From Cycas panzhihuaensis (Eukaryota > Cycadophyta), in assembly GCA_023213395.1 (NCBI GenBank), contig CM041465.1, positions 238,025,741 to 238,089,740 on the forward strand: a stretch of DNA of 64,000 nucleotides, given 5' to 3'. The notes below the pieces were generated by a model. That model made no database searches. It was not told where the DNA came from and worked only from the letters and a program-made list of their open reading frames with translations. A program made the translations under genes and the position numbers. Shown here in pieces: positions 44,251 to 57,640 of this stretch (position 1 is the first letter of the stretch; every line of letters begins with the position of its first letter).

Positions 44251-47110
44251 TATTTCCTAGCTACTGGGAATGGATCGAGAGATGGCAACCCATAGGTAAG
44301 TGTAGATACGTGTCTCTTCCCCACTCACAACTTTACAGTTATGTTGTTAGGTCTTGGTTCCTAGTTGAATGTATGCTTGATGCTTACATAGCTTGCCTAT
44401 TTCTCTTTTATGCCGATGATGACTAAGACTCTAGTCTAATAGCCTTAAAGCTCCCCATTGTGCCCTCACAGTCATTAAGGTGACCCTTCTATATTCCTTA
44501 TAACTTCATCTCCCATCAGATTTTGGCTTATTATCACTTGTTTCACTTCATTATTTTTCCTCAACTATATGTGATTAGTCACTTAGAGACCTCAAGAATA
44601 GTTTACAGGAGTCTAGAGTGGAAGCTTGTAGTTCTATGGTTAGCTTTTGATACACTGCTACTATACCACTCTGATTATTACTTGTACCACATATTATTTT
44701 GTGGTTCCATAGATATATTTAAGGTATTACAAATAACTTTATGGTGCGACTTCTCTATAGTTGCTCATGGCCAACAAAGTTTAAATTTTGCCATTAATAC
44801 TCCCCTGTCAGAGTTGGCACACCGTGGTAGGCCTAAGTGAGTGTGCAATGGTCTAAGGAAGCTTGCTTATTAATCAAATTACCACTTTTATTTGAATTAG
44901 AGTAGGATTTTTAAAATTAAACGATGGTAATCCATGGTTTTCATGGGGGTGATTTCATACATGAAGCCACCAATCCAATACTTGAATTCTAGATATAAAA
45001 CTCCTTAATTTATAAGGCCATATTCTTCTTTCTCTTCTAGTTTTCTTGGATTCTAAGAAAACTCACTCTCTTAAGAGTTAGAATGAATGTTCTTCTAGGA
45101 ATTTAGTCTAAATTACAAGTATTCTCATGTTGGATGGGTAAGCTCCAAGGATTTTCTCGATTATATTTAGTGGGAACTTTCATATTTGGCTCAGATCTTA
45201 GATACTTAGCTCTATTTTTCTCATTCATAAGCTTCAATATTGTGGATCAAAACCATTTTTAGCTTCACTTCCTTGAAACATTAGAGAGACTCACTTAATT
45301 AGGTAAAAGATACTACACAACTGTTATCATTTCATTAGAGGAGGAATTAGGATGATACACCAATGACATCAGGAAGTCTAAGGAGGATTATAGGTGCATT
45401 AATTAACTATTCTATCCCTTACTCTTTGGGTAATCCCCTTCCAAGCTATATAATGCTATATCTCCTTAGTGCATGCACCTTTCACTTAAATATTAGCCAT
45501 GCTACCATATGATACTATGATTATATGCTATTATCCATTTGAAATCCCCCTGGCTATTATGTTCCATCTCACTTTTATTGATTTCTTGACCAAGTTGCAT
45601 GGATTAGAAGGTTTCTCTTAGCTTCACTAATGAAACCACCTTCATTGAGGAGGCTAATGCCATCTTGAGGTACCCATCACCTCTTTTCCTCATCTTTGGC
45701 ACTCTTCTTACAGTTTGTTCTCCTAAAAGAAATACTCATACTTAAGTGTAATGCTTGTATTCTTCTTAGCCATGTGTAGAAGGTAGATCATGACATATAT
45801 ATTTTAAATATTGTTTGTGGGTAGTCTAACATACATGTAGGGTGGAGATCAAGCCCCTCTAAAATAGCTTAAAGGACATAGAGGTGAACTACATCCCTCA
45901 AGGTAAGCTCTATTTGCATTTTAAGATGTTCTTTGGTTTCTTTACTTCTCTTTTATTTACACATCATTTCTAGTTAAGTTTGGGGTGGGTAAGTGGAGAC
46001 CCTTTCATCCTACACCTCTTGTACTACAAAGGAGCTTGTGAGAAACGTGAAGGGAAGTCAAGGAGAACTAAGGGAAGGAACATGTCCAAACATCATAAAC
46101 TAGGTGCATGTTTCTAAAACCTTATTCTCCTTATAGTTGTTTTACTCTTTGTTAAAACTCTTACCTTTAACTCCCTCATCATAACAAACTTCTCTTCCCC
46201 TATTTTTATGGTCAGTTTCCATTGGTTGCATAATCATTAAAAGAAAAGGGATAAATCGTTTTTATGGACATCTTTTATTGCATGTAGGAAGAAGGATCAT
46301 TTTAAAGGAAAAGAGTTGCGTGTAGAAAAGGGCATATACTCTATATTTTCCTTATTCTATCTTTCATATGCATTGATAACTCTTTTCTTGATTAGCATAT
46401 GATTCCATAACTCTTTTTGAGATATGAGAGAAAAGGAAAAGTAATGAGAGTGAGGCTTAATATCCTTTTCACACTATTTATTTATTACATTCCTTATTCG
46501 TTGTTTTTTTTTTTTGCAACATGTATACAATCAAAACCATATTAATAAGAAACCCTAAGAGAAGCACGTCATCACTTCATATATCCAAAGGTTACACAAG
46601 AAAAATAATTTAAACTTTCATTTCTCTTTTCACTTACCTTTACTATCATACCCTCACCTCATGAGGGAACCTTCTACCCTCTCTCCAAAGGAGGATAGGA
46701 GGAACCTGCTTAGGTAACTCGGTAACCTAAGAGGGCTAATATATCCATATCTCACAAATCTACATATCAACTGCATTTATATACCATCCAAATCTAAAAC
46801 CTTATATGTAGAGAAGGGAATACATACTACACGAGTCTAAAATCCATACCTAAGTGGTGCATGAATGCCCTTCGTAGGTGAACAAGAGCCATATCACATC
46901 CCTTTACGATTACATACCCTAAGTCTATCATGTATATATGCATAGTTGTTTCTTGTCCCCCTGTAGGCATGCTTCTACCTCTTAAAGATACTAACCTAAC
47001 CTAACCCGCCCAACGAAATATAACTCCTTATTAGTTTAATTTAAAAGGAGGATGATTGAATAGAAGAGAGAATAAGGAGAAATAGATAATATGTTAATGA
47101 CCCACTTGTA
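44251..47110 (+). repeat. D1: diverged LTR-like sequence of the Tat-like family
   Basis: It begins tatttcctagctactggg (family TG changed to TA) and keeps AGGTAAG at 44294-44300. Its first 230 bp run parallel to the C LTR, for example gactaagactctagtctaat against gaccaggactctagtccaat style wording. The right end is uncertain: ttggtggggactctc near 47113 resembles the end of the family PBS. The plus-strand frame 44523-44840 inside is not a credible gene. Confidence 0.5.
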
Positions 47111-48073
47111 GTTTTGTTGGTGGGGACTCTCTTACCTAGTAACATCCCACTTGTAAGTATGGAAAGTTTAAGGATGCTCTTATCTAATTTTTATTAATAT
47201 CAATTTTTAAGAAATGAAATAGATGAGAAGTAACCACTCTTAGTAGGATAAAAAGTGATCACTTGATTCTCTCAACCTCAAGTGATCAAGATAATCACCT
47301 ACCTTTAGACCACTCAAAATATGGTGAAGACTCCTTTCCTTGGGTGTAAGACTAGTCTTAGCTCATCGATAATGAAACTCAATGGAACTCAAATAGTCTC
47401 TTCTTAGAATGGGTGAAACCCTAGCTTAAGAGAAAGCTAGAGAGAAGAGAGCATAATACCTAAATGTAGCTATATGCTTTTTAAATTTTATGCATATAAT
47501 AATAAAACCTAATGAGATGTATTAATCTATAACTTACAGGTTTAGGGACTTGCAAGGATGTACTACATCTTAACCCATCTTAGGTCTTCTATTTGTAGGT
47601 AAGACCTTACAATAATCTTTTTCTTATTCCTTTTTTCTTTTCCCATTTTATGACTTAGTTAAACTTAAAAGCAAGAAACAAGAAGTAGAGCAATTATATG
47701 TAACCAATGTATAATCAAGAAAGCAACCTATTGACTCTTTCTATTTTGATTTTATAAAGTAAACATAAGGGAAAGAGGGAGAAAGAGATTTCTCTTTTTA
47801 TTTTTCAACCAAAATAAAATGTGTAACAAAGTCCTTTGGTCTTTTGAATTTTATAAAGTTAAAATCCATAAATGATAAGGGGAAAGGAGGAAGTGCACCT
47901 TTCTAACATAGTTCTAACATCTTTTCCTTATTCTTGTTTAATTTTTTATTTCATATTTCATAAACTAATGGCCAAGAAAATAAACTAAGAGTACCCATTA
48001 GTTACTAGAAAGTCTAGGGAAATTTTAGTAATATTTCTTTTAATTAAATTATGATAGAAAATGTTTTTGATTA
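47111..48073. other. Sequence between D1 and D2, possibly internal remnant
   Basis: This is about 1 kb. If D1 and D2 are two LTRs of one element, this would be all that remains of its interior. I could not recognise gag, pol or a PPT. Confidence 0.35.
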
Positions 48074-49045
48074 TATTTCTTGGCTTCTAGGAATGGTATG
48101 GACATGGGAACATATAGGTAAGTGTGGGTATGCTTCACTATTCTTTTTTATATTTCATTGATTTATTTCATCATGATTTCATATAGTGTGTGTATGCTTT
48201 ATTTGCTTGTATGGTTTTCTTGTCCATGTTTCTTTTTGTCAATGATGAGTATGACTTTGGTCCATGGCCATTAGTCCACCCATCAGGCTCTTTAGGCTAA
48301 GAAAGGTATTATTCTTCCCCTTTTGCAACATTATTTCTTCTTCATTTTGACCTATCAGGCCCTCTTTATTCATCCCTTGCCACTTGTTGCTAATTATACC
48401 TATACTTAAGATTCTTTATGAATGAGTTTTTAGCTAAGTTACATAGTTATATTACTTAAAAATTAAAACTATTGTTAAATCGCTATGTTTTCTTCTTACA
48501 ATGGTGGTACCATGAAGTACTTTGTAGTATTACAAATATATTCATGGTATTATAAATATATTTATAGTGTGATTATCACCTACCAAGATTCAATATTTTT
48601 GGTAATAATTAGCTCATTAATGGTTATTTTTTAGACCTAGATAGATTGTGTTATCCCCAAGTTAGCTCCTATCAGATTTGGGTGGTCTAAGAGGATAAAA
48701 TCCTACCTAAGTCTTCCTTTTCCTAAGTAATTTATATTAAACCATAAGTAAACTCATAGTTTTGGCTTAGTGGTTTCCCCTACATTGTAGGAAAAAAACC
48801 ACTAACCCCACACCTTACCCTCATCTACTTAATCCCCTCTTTTTTCCATTGGAAGTGGAGGAGATTAGGAGATTAAGAGACCCTGCTATTATGCTGCCAA
48901 AATTCCATTAGAATTTGGTATTCTTAGATCACATCCTTCTTTATTATTGATTGCATCTTAGAGGCATTGTACTACTTAGCTATAGAGAGGACTTAGAGAG
49001 GAAACTTGTATCCATAGTCTACTTCCATCCACTTGGAGAGGTAAT
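48074..49045 (+). repeat. D2: diverged LTR-like sequence, cut by element E
   Basis: It begins tatttcttggcttctagg and has AGGTAAG at 48116-48122. At 48500-48560 it has GGTACC-type repeats (ggtggtaccatgaag) comparable to those in A and B LTRs. It stops at the left end of element E and may continue beyond 58784. Confidence 0.5.
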
Positions 49046-50150
49046 TAATCTAGATTTGAATGGGAAAGTAAAAATTTAGTCTAATCAAAATAAATTTAGA
49101 TTTAATATACAATAGAATACATTATATTTGGAAATATTTTATTTTTCTTACAAGATATTGTTTAATATACACATTGTTGTATACTCTTTTCCCTACTACA
49201 ATAATTTACGATTGAACAGATAAATATTGGGCATGATATTGGCAGCTACATACTCTCTAGTATGTTTCTTAAAGACTATGGTATAAGGTTGGTCTTCTAT
49301 TTAGCCATAAACTATTTTTTGGGATACCTTTTGATTTGGGCATCTTCTTAAGGCTATTTTGGGAATTTTCTTTATTCCCTAGCTATGTTTGAAACTTCCT
49401 AGACTCCTCCTGTGTCTCATAATCGGGTTAGGCTTTTATTCACCACCCCATCCCATTCATACCACTTTCATACCTTTATTTTTATCTGTTCCTTGCATAA
49501 ATCTAGTTTTTAGAGCAAAAATATATTTGGGCTACTATTTGGAGATTTTTACCTATTTTTCTTGCTCCTTTCACTACATTTAAGATTGCTAACACTTCTC
49601 CTTACCTTCCTTGATAAACCTGGGTGGTATTTTTGTTATTTCTAAGCTCATTTATCTTTGAATTTTTTTTTCTATTTTTTTTCTAATTTTAAACTGTTCA
49701 TTCAATCCAATAAGAACTTATTTAAATTAGTCAAAAACTTTGATTTCTTTCTTCCATTAGGTAGAGGACACCTGTATGGATGTCCCCCTAAAGTTTTGTG
49801 ACAAATAGAGTTTATTTTCCCCATGAAATCACATTTTCCATGAGGGCTATTATATTTTGGTTGCATTATAAATAGGACTAGTCATACCCTAGTAAAACCT
49901 AGTTACACCAGCTACTAGTCTGGTTGTACCAAGGGTTGGACTAGTCACACTGAGGACTAGCCTAATTACATTGAGGAGTGGCTAGTTGTACCTTGATAAA
50001 ATATGGTTGTACCATAATATATTTCTTTTACATTTTAAGAGTCTAAATAACATTTTTCCACCAAATAAAGGTTGAAAATATAAAAATAAATACTACTATA
50101 TACTCATTTTTGAAGAGTATTTTAGATTTAATGGATCCAAAATTAGATTA
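49046..50150 (-). repeat. Element E 3' LTR
   Basis: This is 1,105 bp, matching 57641-58778. The ends are TAATCT...AGATTA where the ancestral form was probably TGATCT...AGATCA. It has degenerate tandem repeats at about 49870-50020. The 64-codon plus frame at 49389 is not supported. Confidence 0.9.
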
Positions 50151-50169
50151 GAACTCCTCCTTTTTAGGA
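50151..50169 (-). other. Element E polypurine tract
   Basis: The minus strand reads aaaaaggaggagttc next to the 3' LTR start. Confidence 0.8.
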
Positions 50170-50842
50170 GTTTATGGCCTCATGAACCTTCTGAATGTAA
50201 ATAAGGGAATTTAATTCTTCCCTTCTCCTTGATTTACTATTTTGCTTTGCTAAGTGCTTGTCCTTTCTCTGTAATCTTAAAGGACTCAATTGTACCTCTT
50301 CTAGTATTGGTCTACTTCTTTTGAAGAATGCAATCATTTTACATTGGTTCTTCTTTCTCCACTCATAACTCCTCTAGATTTGGTAAGAATAGAGCACCCT
50401 CTTCATCTTCATCCAATATGGATGGCTTGAACATATTCATATTCTCAACATTCACAATTGAATATATCTTCAAAATTCTGGAAGTTCAAGTTGAAAAGCA
50501 TTTTTTCCAATCTTCTTCAATATTGAAAAGGGGCCATAACATATAGGCTTTAGCTTTTTACCTTCATCTTACAATCATTTCTTATTAAGATACAACCAAA
50601 ATCAATCTCCTTACTTGAAGGAATGGTCAATTCTATGTACATCATGCCTTTGTTTATATCTCTACTAAGATTTTTTAAGTTACTCCTCAACCTATTGATG
50701 AATTTTTCTAATTATTTCTAATAATCTTTATGCCTTCTCTTGTCCTTCTTCCTTCTTTCTATTTCCTAAAGAAATTTGAGCTAAAAATTCTAAATCAAAT
50801 GGACTTATAGGTAGAAATCCTAAACATACCTTGAATGGTGAT
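50170..50842 (-). pseudogene. Element E integrase C-terminal part, broken
   Basis: The minus strand encodes LKPICYGPFSILKKIGKNAF, a GPF-type C-terminal integrase module, then QLELPEF and a degenerate tail. Upstream, LPISPFDLEFLAQ directly abuts the F insertion. It has many stops. Confidence 0.85.
50838..50842. repeat. Target-site duplication of solo LTR F, left copy (gtgat)
   Basis: It matches 53666-53670 exactly and lies in the integrase coding region of E. Confidence 0.93.
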
Positions 50843-51862
50843 TGGATGCGCGTCTACGGGATGGTCGCTATGCTCAATAGGAATGGTGGTGGTCAACAAT
50901 TAATGTTGAAGGTATGGATGAGAACCTATAAGCAAAGGGAAAACCACATAGGGCATTCGTGCACTGGAGCATGAGTTCGAGACCCACGAATGGCACCCAA
51001 CTACCTTGTAGTAGCTTTCGATCTAAAGGAGAATACACATGCAAGGGTAGCCTGGATGGTCTCAAGAGGAAGGTCCCCCTACCCTCAGATGGCCAGAAGG
51101 GAAGGAGAGGAATACTCAATAGGTTTTCCTATGATGAAGGAAAATGAAGGTGTTAGGGTGTAGGCGAAGAGCTTAAGATGAATGCGAGTAGGCTTCCCTA
51201 GATTATTTAGTTTAGACAAATACAATCTAAGGGAGGGAGTAAGTAATGGACAAAAGGGGGATCTTTCCTTTCCTCTCTCCACCACTCAATATGTAAAGTA
51301 CAAGAGAAAATAAAAGGAAACACAAGTATTTCATATGCAAGCAAACAAGTTAGATGGAATGCATCTATGGGTGTTTTAGGATGAGTAGGAGAAAGGAAGA
51401 GGAATATACTTCCTACTATGCTTTATCCTATGAAAGAAAGCAAGCATGCAACGTTCTGATATAAAAGATGCAAGTGACTAATTGGTTTCCCTTTTTACTC
51501 TCATGTGATCTATTGGATTGAGATAATAGACTTTGTATAAAAAAGCAAAAAAGGAAAGAGGTGATGAAAGAGGGATGGAGCGTACCTGGTAAGCATGACG
51601 GTCGACGAAGGACCTTGCTTGTGCACAATGTGCACCCTCTCACTAATCGGTTGATGTGTGATTAAGGTTGATGTGAGAAAAACTGGGGCTTCCTTACCTT
51701 CCCCTTATGAAAATAATTAGAACAAAAAAGATAAAGGAAGCAAACAGAGTGAAGAAAAAGGGGATAAAACTTACCCAGAATTAGACGTCTTTTCCCTTTG
51801 CAAAAACCAGTTCAAACCTGCACATACAAGGGTTTCTCCCTTCCAAGAAGGGGCTTCAAGAA

Positions 51863-51904
<42 letters not shown>

Positions 51905-53665
51905 TAATGTATATAATGTAAATGCTAAAACATTATACTTAATTAAAATAACCACTGCTGCAAACAACTTAACTTTCCTCAAAGCAATCCACACACCTCA
52001 AGCAAGAAAAAGGGAAGGGCAGCCTCAGGATGGAAAAACCCTCCACTAAGATTCTCCACACAGCCTTTAGGTATAGCAAGGTAGGGGCAAGTAGCAACTT
52101 ATGGATAACCAACAAACATAAGAATGTATGGAGCAAAATGTTAGAGAGGTAACAAGGTAATGGAGTTATTATGAACAGTAATATGTTACACAAGTCTTAC
52201 CCAAGACCCCAAGGGATGCCAAGCAAAGTTAGGGGCATGAAGGGGGCCTAAAAGAGGGGTGTGCGGGCCTAGAATGAACACAGCAAGGGCTGCACATGCT
52301 GATATCTAGTGTAGGCCAAGACTTCACCCTCTCCTAGCTAACCCAAGAAAAACATGGAAGTAAGAGAAGAAAGATGGGAAGGGGGTTACCCTTGGGGAGT
52401 AGGTCTGAGTGGGACAAATCCCACCTTACTCCCTTTGTCCAGCCTTTATGAGCCTTCTCTCGCTACTTTCTTGAGGAAAACTAGCGGATAAATGGTGAAA
52501 ATCTAAGAGTACAAAGCAAACTTAAAGGAAAATAACTTCTACTATAACCAAAATGTAAGAGAGTAAGGAAATACACTTAAAAATGAGTCTAATATGGAAA
52601 GCATATACATCAAACTATGAAAATAGGACCTAGGGTACCTGCTAGGCTGAGCCTAGGGTAGGTTTTCCCCTACAACTAGCGAGAAAGAAGAGTTCCTACA
52701 GGGTTTGCAGGAGGTTTCCCTAAGAATAGCTGTAGAAGACACTTGTTGAGGCATATTTGGAGGAGAACAACGAAAAATTTGCTTGAAAGTGCTTGGAGGA
52801 GGGCCTCCCACCATGGAGAAGGGTTGTTACAGGCAGATCCTGGGCTGGAGTAGTAGGAAATGTAGGATTGTAGTTGCACTTATGGAAGGAAGGAGGAAAA
52901 AGAGTAGAAACTGCAGTAGTAGAGAGTTAAGTTGGAGAGCCAAGAGGTGTAAAATGGTCTTTTTGGGTTTTATACCTATATCAACCCTAATCGAGTGTTT
53001 AGGGCACAAATAAGGCTAAGTTGGGTGAGTGGCCACATGGCAATTCTACAAAAAAGCCAAAAATTACCACGGGAGATATAAAAAAAAAAGTTGCAATAGT
53101 CGCACCACGGTAACTTCGCGGTACCATGGTAAACTTTACGATACCGCTTAGTTTATAGTGGTGTGGGACCAGAATGCCAGAATGGAAATAAACAAGGTTT
53201 TGGGAGCCTTAGAAGAAGTCTATTAGGCCTTAGTAGGGGCTGACCCTCCTGTCCAAGTGGCTAGGGACAGTCTGGGAGGCATACAAACTAGACCAAACAG
53301 AGCATCAAGGGCTAAAGTTCCTAGAAATGTTGTGATAGGGACGCAGGGTCATGGTATGAATGGATCATATGAGTTAGGTGAGACTTAGGGTGATGTGGAG
53401 GTAGTGCAGAGGGTCATAAAGTGCCATAGGGATGCCTACCTTACGGAAAGGTAGGTTCCACGGGTCGTCATAGGCTCATAATATGACAAGAAGCATGATC
53501 AAGCAAATGGATGTAAGGTGATCATATAAAAGAAGTAATCAATCATGTAATGAGGTAATACTTCTGTCAACCTTTCTAAAGAATCAGTAAAAGTGAAAAG
53601 GAAGAAGCATACATGTGCTTACCTGAGTTGACCTACCCATATCCATTCTCGGTAGCCAAGAAATA
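50843..53665 (-). mobile_element. F: solo LTR of the A/B family inside element E
   Basis: This is 2,823 bp. On the minus strand it starts TATTTCTTGGC, keeps AGGTAAG (53618-53624), and ends gacgcgcatcca as in A. The GGTACC repeat block is at 53095-53170. gtgat lies on both sides and no internal region exists, so this is the product of LTR-LTR recombination after a full insertion. Open frames in it (52676-53013 and others) are not shared by A or B. Confidence 0.93.
51865..51902. repeat. (AT)19 microsatellite within F
   Basis: A perfect AT run of about 38 bp; it explains the YI-repeat frames on both strands here. Confidence 0.95.
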
Positions 53666-53670
53666 GTGAT
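53666..53670. repeat. Target-site duplication of solo LTR F, right copy (gtgat)
   Basis: It is identical to 50838-50842. Confidence 0.93.
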
Positions 53671-54480
53671 TTCTAAGTTGAGCTATGAATTTCTCTATTG
53701 AAGGTAAATTGTTGGTATGGGAGACCTTCATCTCAAGTCTTAGGATGCTTAGCATTGTATCTTCATAATAGTTGTACCAATGTTTTATTAACGAATTCAG
53801 TCTAGCCTTCTATTTGAGGATGAAAGGTTATACTCATCCTTAGCTTTATATCCATCATTTCCTAAAGAATTTTCCAAAAATGACTAAAAAATCTACTATC
53901 TTGATTAGAAATGATTGAGTTAGTAAGCCTAAAATGCTTCCAAATATGCTAGAAAAATAATCTAGCTATGTCTTCTCCTGTATGTATCTTCCTACAGTGA
54001 ATCAACACCACTATTTTATTGAATCAATCAATAATTACAAACAAATAGTCCATACCATTTTTGATCTATGGTAGTACTTTGAGGAAATCCATAAAGATAC
54101 TCTGCCATAGTCGCGATGGAATAAGAAGTGAAGTGTACAATCCAAAATTCCTATTGGCTAGCTTTTATATACTGCATAATATACATCTATGTATTGTTGT
54201 AATCATATTCTACTGTATATTGGGCCAATAAATGTATTATTATAAATTCAATAATATTTTTCCTACTCCAAAGTATCTTGCAACTCAAGAGGTATGAGCT
54301 TCTCTTGCCCACTTCATTCAGTCTGTATGCTTTGGAATACAAAGCTTATCATGCTTGAAAAGTAGACCATCTTTCAATTAAAAATTAGTAACTATTTTTC
54401 CCAACTGTAGCTACTCTAAGATGAGCTTGAATACCTCATCTTCCAAGTACAAATCAACATATTTATCATGGTAGAAAGGG
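53671..54480 (-). pseudogene. Element E integrase zinc and catalytic core, broken
   Basis: Minus-strand pieces: LFVIIDWFNKIVVLIHCRK (first Asp), HIWKHFRLTNSIISNQDSRF (second Asp, near 53900), FHPQIEGQTEFVNKTL (catalytic Glu, near 53795). All three acidic residues remain, but stops and frameshifts abound. The segment ends where F inserted. Confidence 0.88.
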
Positions 54481-55790
54481 TAAAATTATAGAGCTATGAA
54501 TAAGCTAGAAATACCTTATTATTGAGGAGGTTTAAATAATAAGTCTACAATTTTGTTTAATGAGTCTTTCTTATATTTGACCATGATGTGGAACTACTAC
54601 AAATAAGAAATCCACTTCATGTGCCTAACTTGCTATAATTTGGACTATGTATGCAAGCATTATAAAGGCTTGTGGTCAATGTGGATGACTACCTCCTTTC
54701 CCAACAAATAAGGTCTCCAATGCTTAACCACTTGGTGTAATACATAAAGTTCTTTATCGTAAGTTAGGTAGTTTATTACAACTCCATTAAAAGTCTCTAA
54801 ATGGTATGCTATCAATCTTCCCTCTTATTTCAATATTACTCCTATGGCATAGCCTAAAGCATCAGTCTTTAACTCGAATGACTTCTATAATGAGGGTAAG
54901 TCTAACACTAGTGTCTCACAAATTTTTTGCTTTAGAAGCCTAAATGCTTTCTCTTATTCATTCCTCCAAAGAAATTTTGCATGTCCTCTCATAAATACAT
55001 GGAGAGGTGCTACAATTTAAGAGAATTTGAAAATAAATTTTCTTAAATATTAATATGTACCAATGAAACTTCTTCCCTCTATGGTTGTTTTGGGTGTGGG
55101 CCAATTAAGAATGACTCTACTCTTTGCTAGGTCAATCTTTAATTCTCCTCCTCCAACTACAAAACCTAAGAAGATGAGCAATTGCTTTCCAAACTTACAC
55201 TTCTTCAGGTTAAGTTTTAGTTACTACTCTTAGATAACTTTGAGCACTTACTCAACATATTAGAGGTGTTCCTCTTAAGTCTAGCTAAAAATTAGAATAT
55301 CATCTAGATAAACAATAATAAAGTCATCATTGAAGTGTGTCAATACCTTATTTATTAACCTCATGAAGGTGGCTAGTACATTACATAAACCAAAAGGCAT
55401 CACCATCTATTCGATCAACCCTTACTTCGATTTGAAGGTTGTCTTCCAAGTATTCTCCTCCTAGATTCAAACCTGATGGTAGTCTGATTTTAGGTGTAAC
55501 TTGCTAAAATATTTTATGGACTATGGTTAGTCTAATAAATCATCTATCTTTGGTAAGGAATGGTGATTTTATTAAAAGCCTAGTATTTAATGCATATTCT
55601 CCATCCTCCATATTTCTTTAGCACCAAAATAATAGGTGAACTATAAGGGGAATAACTTAGCTTAATCACTTCTTACTCTAAGAGCTCTTGAATTTGCATC
55701 TTAATCTCTTCATTCTCCAAAAATGAGTTTTGGTAGAGACTAATAATATGAAAAGGTGAATCAACAACCAACTAGATTTCATGCTCAATT
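54481..55790 (-). pseudogene. Element E reverse transcriptase and RNase H, broken
   Basis: RT: SPFHIISLYQNSF, YGGWRICIKY and the box YLDD at 55299-55310, which is intact, followed by ILIF-like sequence. RNase H: ADALGYAIGVIL, NYLTYDKELYVLHQVVKHWR and YLLGKEVVIHIDHKPL. The frame changes several times between 54900 and 55400. Confidence 0.9.
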
Positions 55791-56350
55791 TCCCTTTTAG
55801 GGGGTATCCCTTTTAGCTCTTGGAATATGTTATTATACCTATTCCTTAGGCCTTCAATCTACTATAAGTATTCCTATCTAGTGCCTACATTGAGGACTCT
55901 GCTTGCTCCCTTTCTTCTACCTTTTGCTTCACCACCAATGACATAAATTTTCTACAAGCATTAATAAAACTTTTTACTTATTGGGAGGATATGAGAGAGA
56001 TCTTATTTTATGGCTTTGATGCATTGATCAAATATGAATTCCCACCATTAATGAGCCAAATCTTTCTCAGCCTCCTATGATGGACTGCATCTCTATCATA
56101 GAGATATGGGCTACCAAATACAACTTAACACACATCCAAAGGAACTAATTCACATTCAACTTCATTAATGAATTTTTTAGAAATTATAAATTTGAACTTA
56201 CATTGGTTTTAGATGTGCATGCATTTTTAATCCCTATTTCTTCACTAATGTCTCTAAGATTAAGTTATTTTGGTTTCATCCATCAAAGATGCCATCAACC
56301 ATACTTTGCTTCACTTATATTCTCACCATAAAGAGCTCCTCTCTAATCTC
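55791..56350 (-). pseudogene. Element E aspartic protease region, decayed
   Basis: The active site falls near 56270; the minus strand reads FDG, a stop, then NQNNLILETLVKKIG, where relatives have D-[SG]-G-S-x-N-N-L. The C-terminal half reads NSLMKLNVN-like sequence, LDVC-like sequence, then SPYLYDRDAVHHRR with frame changes. Confidence 0.7.
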
Positions 56351-57452
56351 TAAATCAACTTATTGTAGGCTATTTTTGGGTTCAGTATTAGCCATGAGCA
56401 TCAGCTTCTTATTGGCTCCATTAGTACCATAAATTTCTTCATCACCTATAGAATTAAGTAAAGCTTTAGCTTGAATTTTGGCTTTACCTTTTCTCTTATT
56501 CATAGGCCACTTCTCTAAATGTAAAAAATAACAATCTTCTATGATGTGTCCCATCTACTTATAATGTGTATAGGAGACTTTGATTTGAGTGGTATTGGCT
56601 TGCTTTTTCTTACCAAAACCCTTAATTAATTGTTATCCAACTTTTTCTAGAATCTTCTTTTCTTGGGTAGGTTCACTGCTACCTTCCTGAGGTGCAAACC
56701 TTATCCTCTCAGTGAAAACCTTCTTGTTCCTCTTCTCTATAGCAATCACTTTCTTGCTAGCTTCATCAAGTGATTCAACTTTAAACAATTAAAGTTCCTA
56801 TTTAATATGCTAGTCTAGCCCAATAATATATTTCAACATTATATCTTTATTAAGTAAAGAGATGCCCAATACAACAACTTGCTTTTAAAATTTTATTGTG
56901 TAATCTTGGACATTTTTACCTATTTCTTGTCGATAATATAACCATTTAATCTTATGTAACTCTTCATAGCTAATACGGTAGAATTGCTTCCTTGTGAGGG
57001 CTTTAAATCATTACCATGTGATTTTAGCCATATTATGGAATTTGAGGTTTGCATTCCACCAAATTAATGCATGTTTGGATAGTTTTAATCTAGAAAAAGC
57101 ATTTTTCTGCTGGTTTTTGTACCCATAAATTAAAAGGTATGTTTCCGGTTGGTCTAACCAATCATCTAACTTTTCAGCATCTAAGGTTCCATCATAGATG
57201 GGTAGTTTAAGTTTTACTTCTATCTTAAATGGATGCATTGCCATCTTCTTCTTTCTTAACTTATTGGTCTTCTGTAGGTCCTTCACTTATCTCTTCTTTT
57301 ACTGCTTCATCTTCTTTCTTCTTCTTGCCTTTGGCTATTAAAGAGGATGCACCTTATTGAGAAATAAGTTATGTCACAAGTTGAGTTAACTTATCAAGGT
57401 TTTGCTCCATCTTCATGAATCTTTTCTCCATCTCTTACTTTAGTTTAGCCAT
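56351..57452 (-). pseudogene. Element E gag, broken
   Basis: It begins at ATG 57452 (MAKLK, stop, EMEKRFMKMEQNLDKLTQL), a short coiled-coil-like start, then a Lys-rich stretch. The capsid (57011-57286) reads IEVKLKLPIYDGTLDAEKLD, DWLDQPETYLLIYGYK and KHALIWWNANLKFH. The zinc knuckle near 56500-56580 reads KQMGHIIEDC-like, but its first two Cys codons are TAT and one Gln codon is TAG, all consistent with C-to-T change on the plus strand. An open tail (56360-56554) follows. Confidence 0.85.
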
Positions 57453-57619
57453 CTTCCTTTATCATCTATACTCTCTCTCTCAAGTGGTTCAATTAAAGTT
57501 TCACTAGTTAATCAATATTAAAACCTAGCTTTTATATAATCCTTTTACATGGCAAGACAATAGGGATTTTTCTCTCTTTTTCTTTAAGAATCCCTAAACT
57601 CCCAAGGGTTTTAAATACT

Positions 57620-57633
57620 AAGCTTTGATACCA
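57620..57633 (-). other. Element E primer-binding site
   Basis: The minus strand reads tggtatcaaagctt, the initiator tRNA-Met PBS with one change, seven bases from the LTR end. Confidence 0.85.
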
Positions 57634-57640
57634 AAAATAT

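Noticed and set aside
44523-44840. 105-codon plus frame as a host gene
   Set aside because: It lies in the D1 LTR-like sequence, with no domain or codon-usage support.
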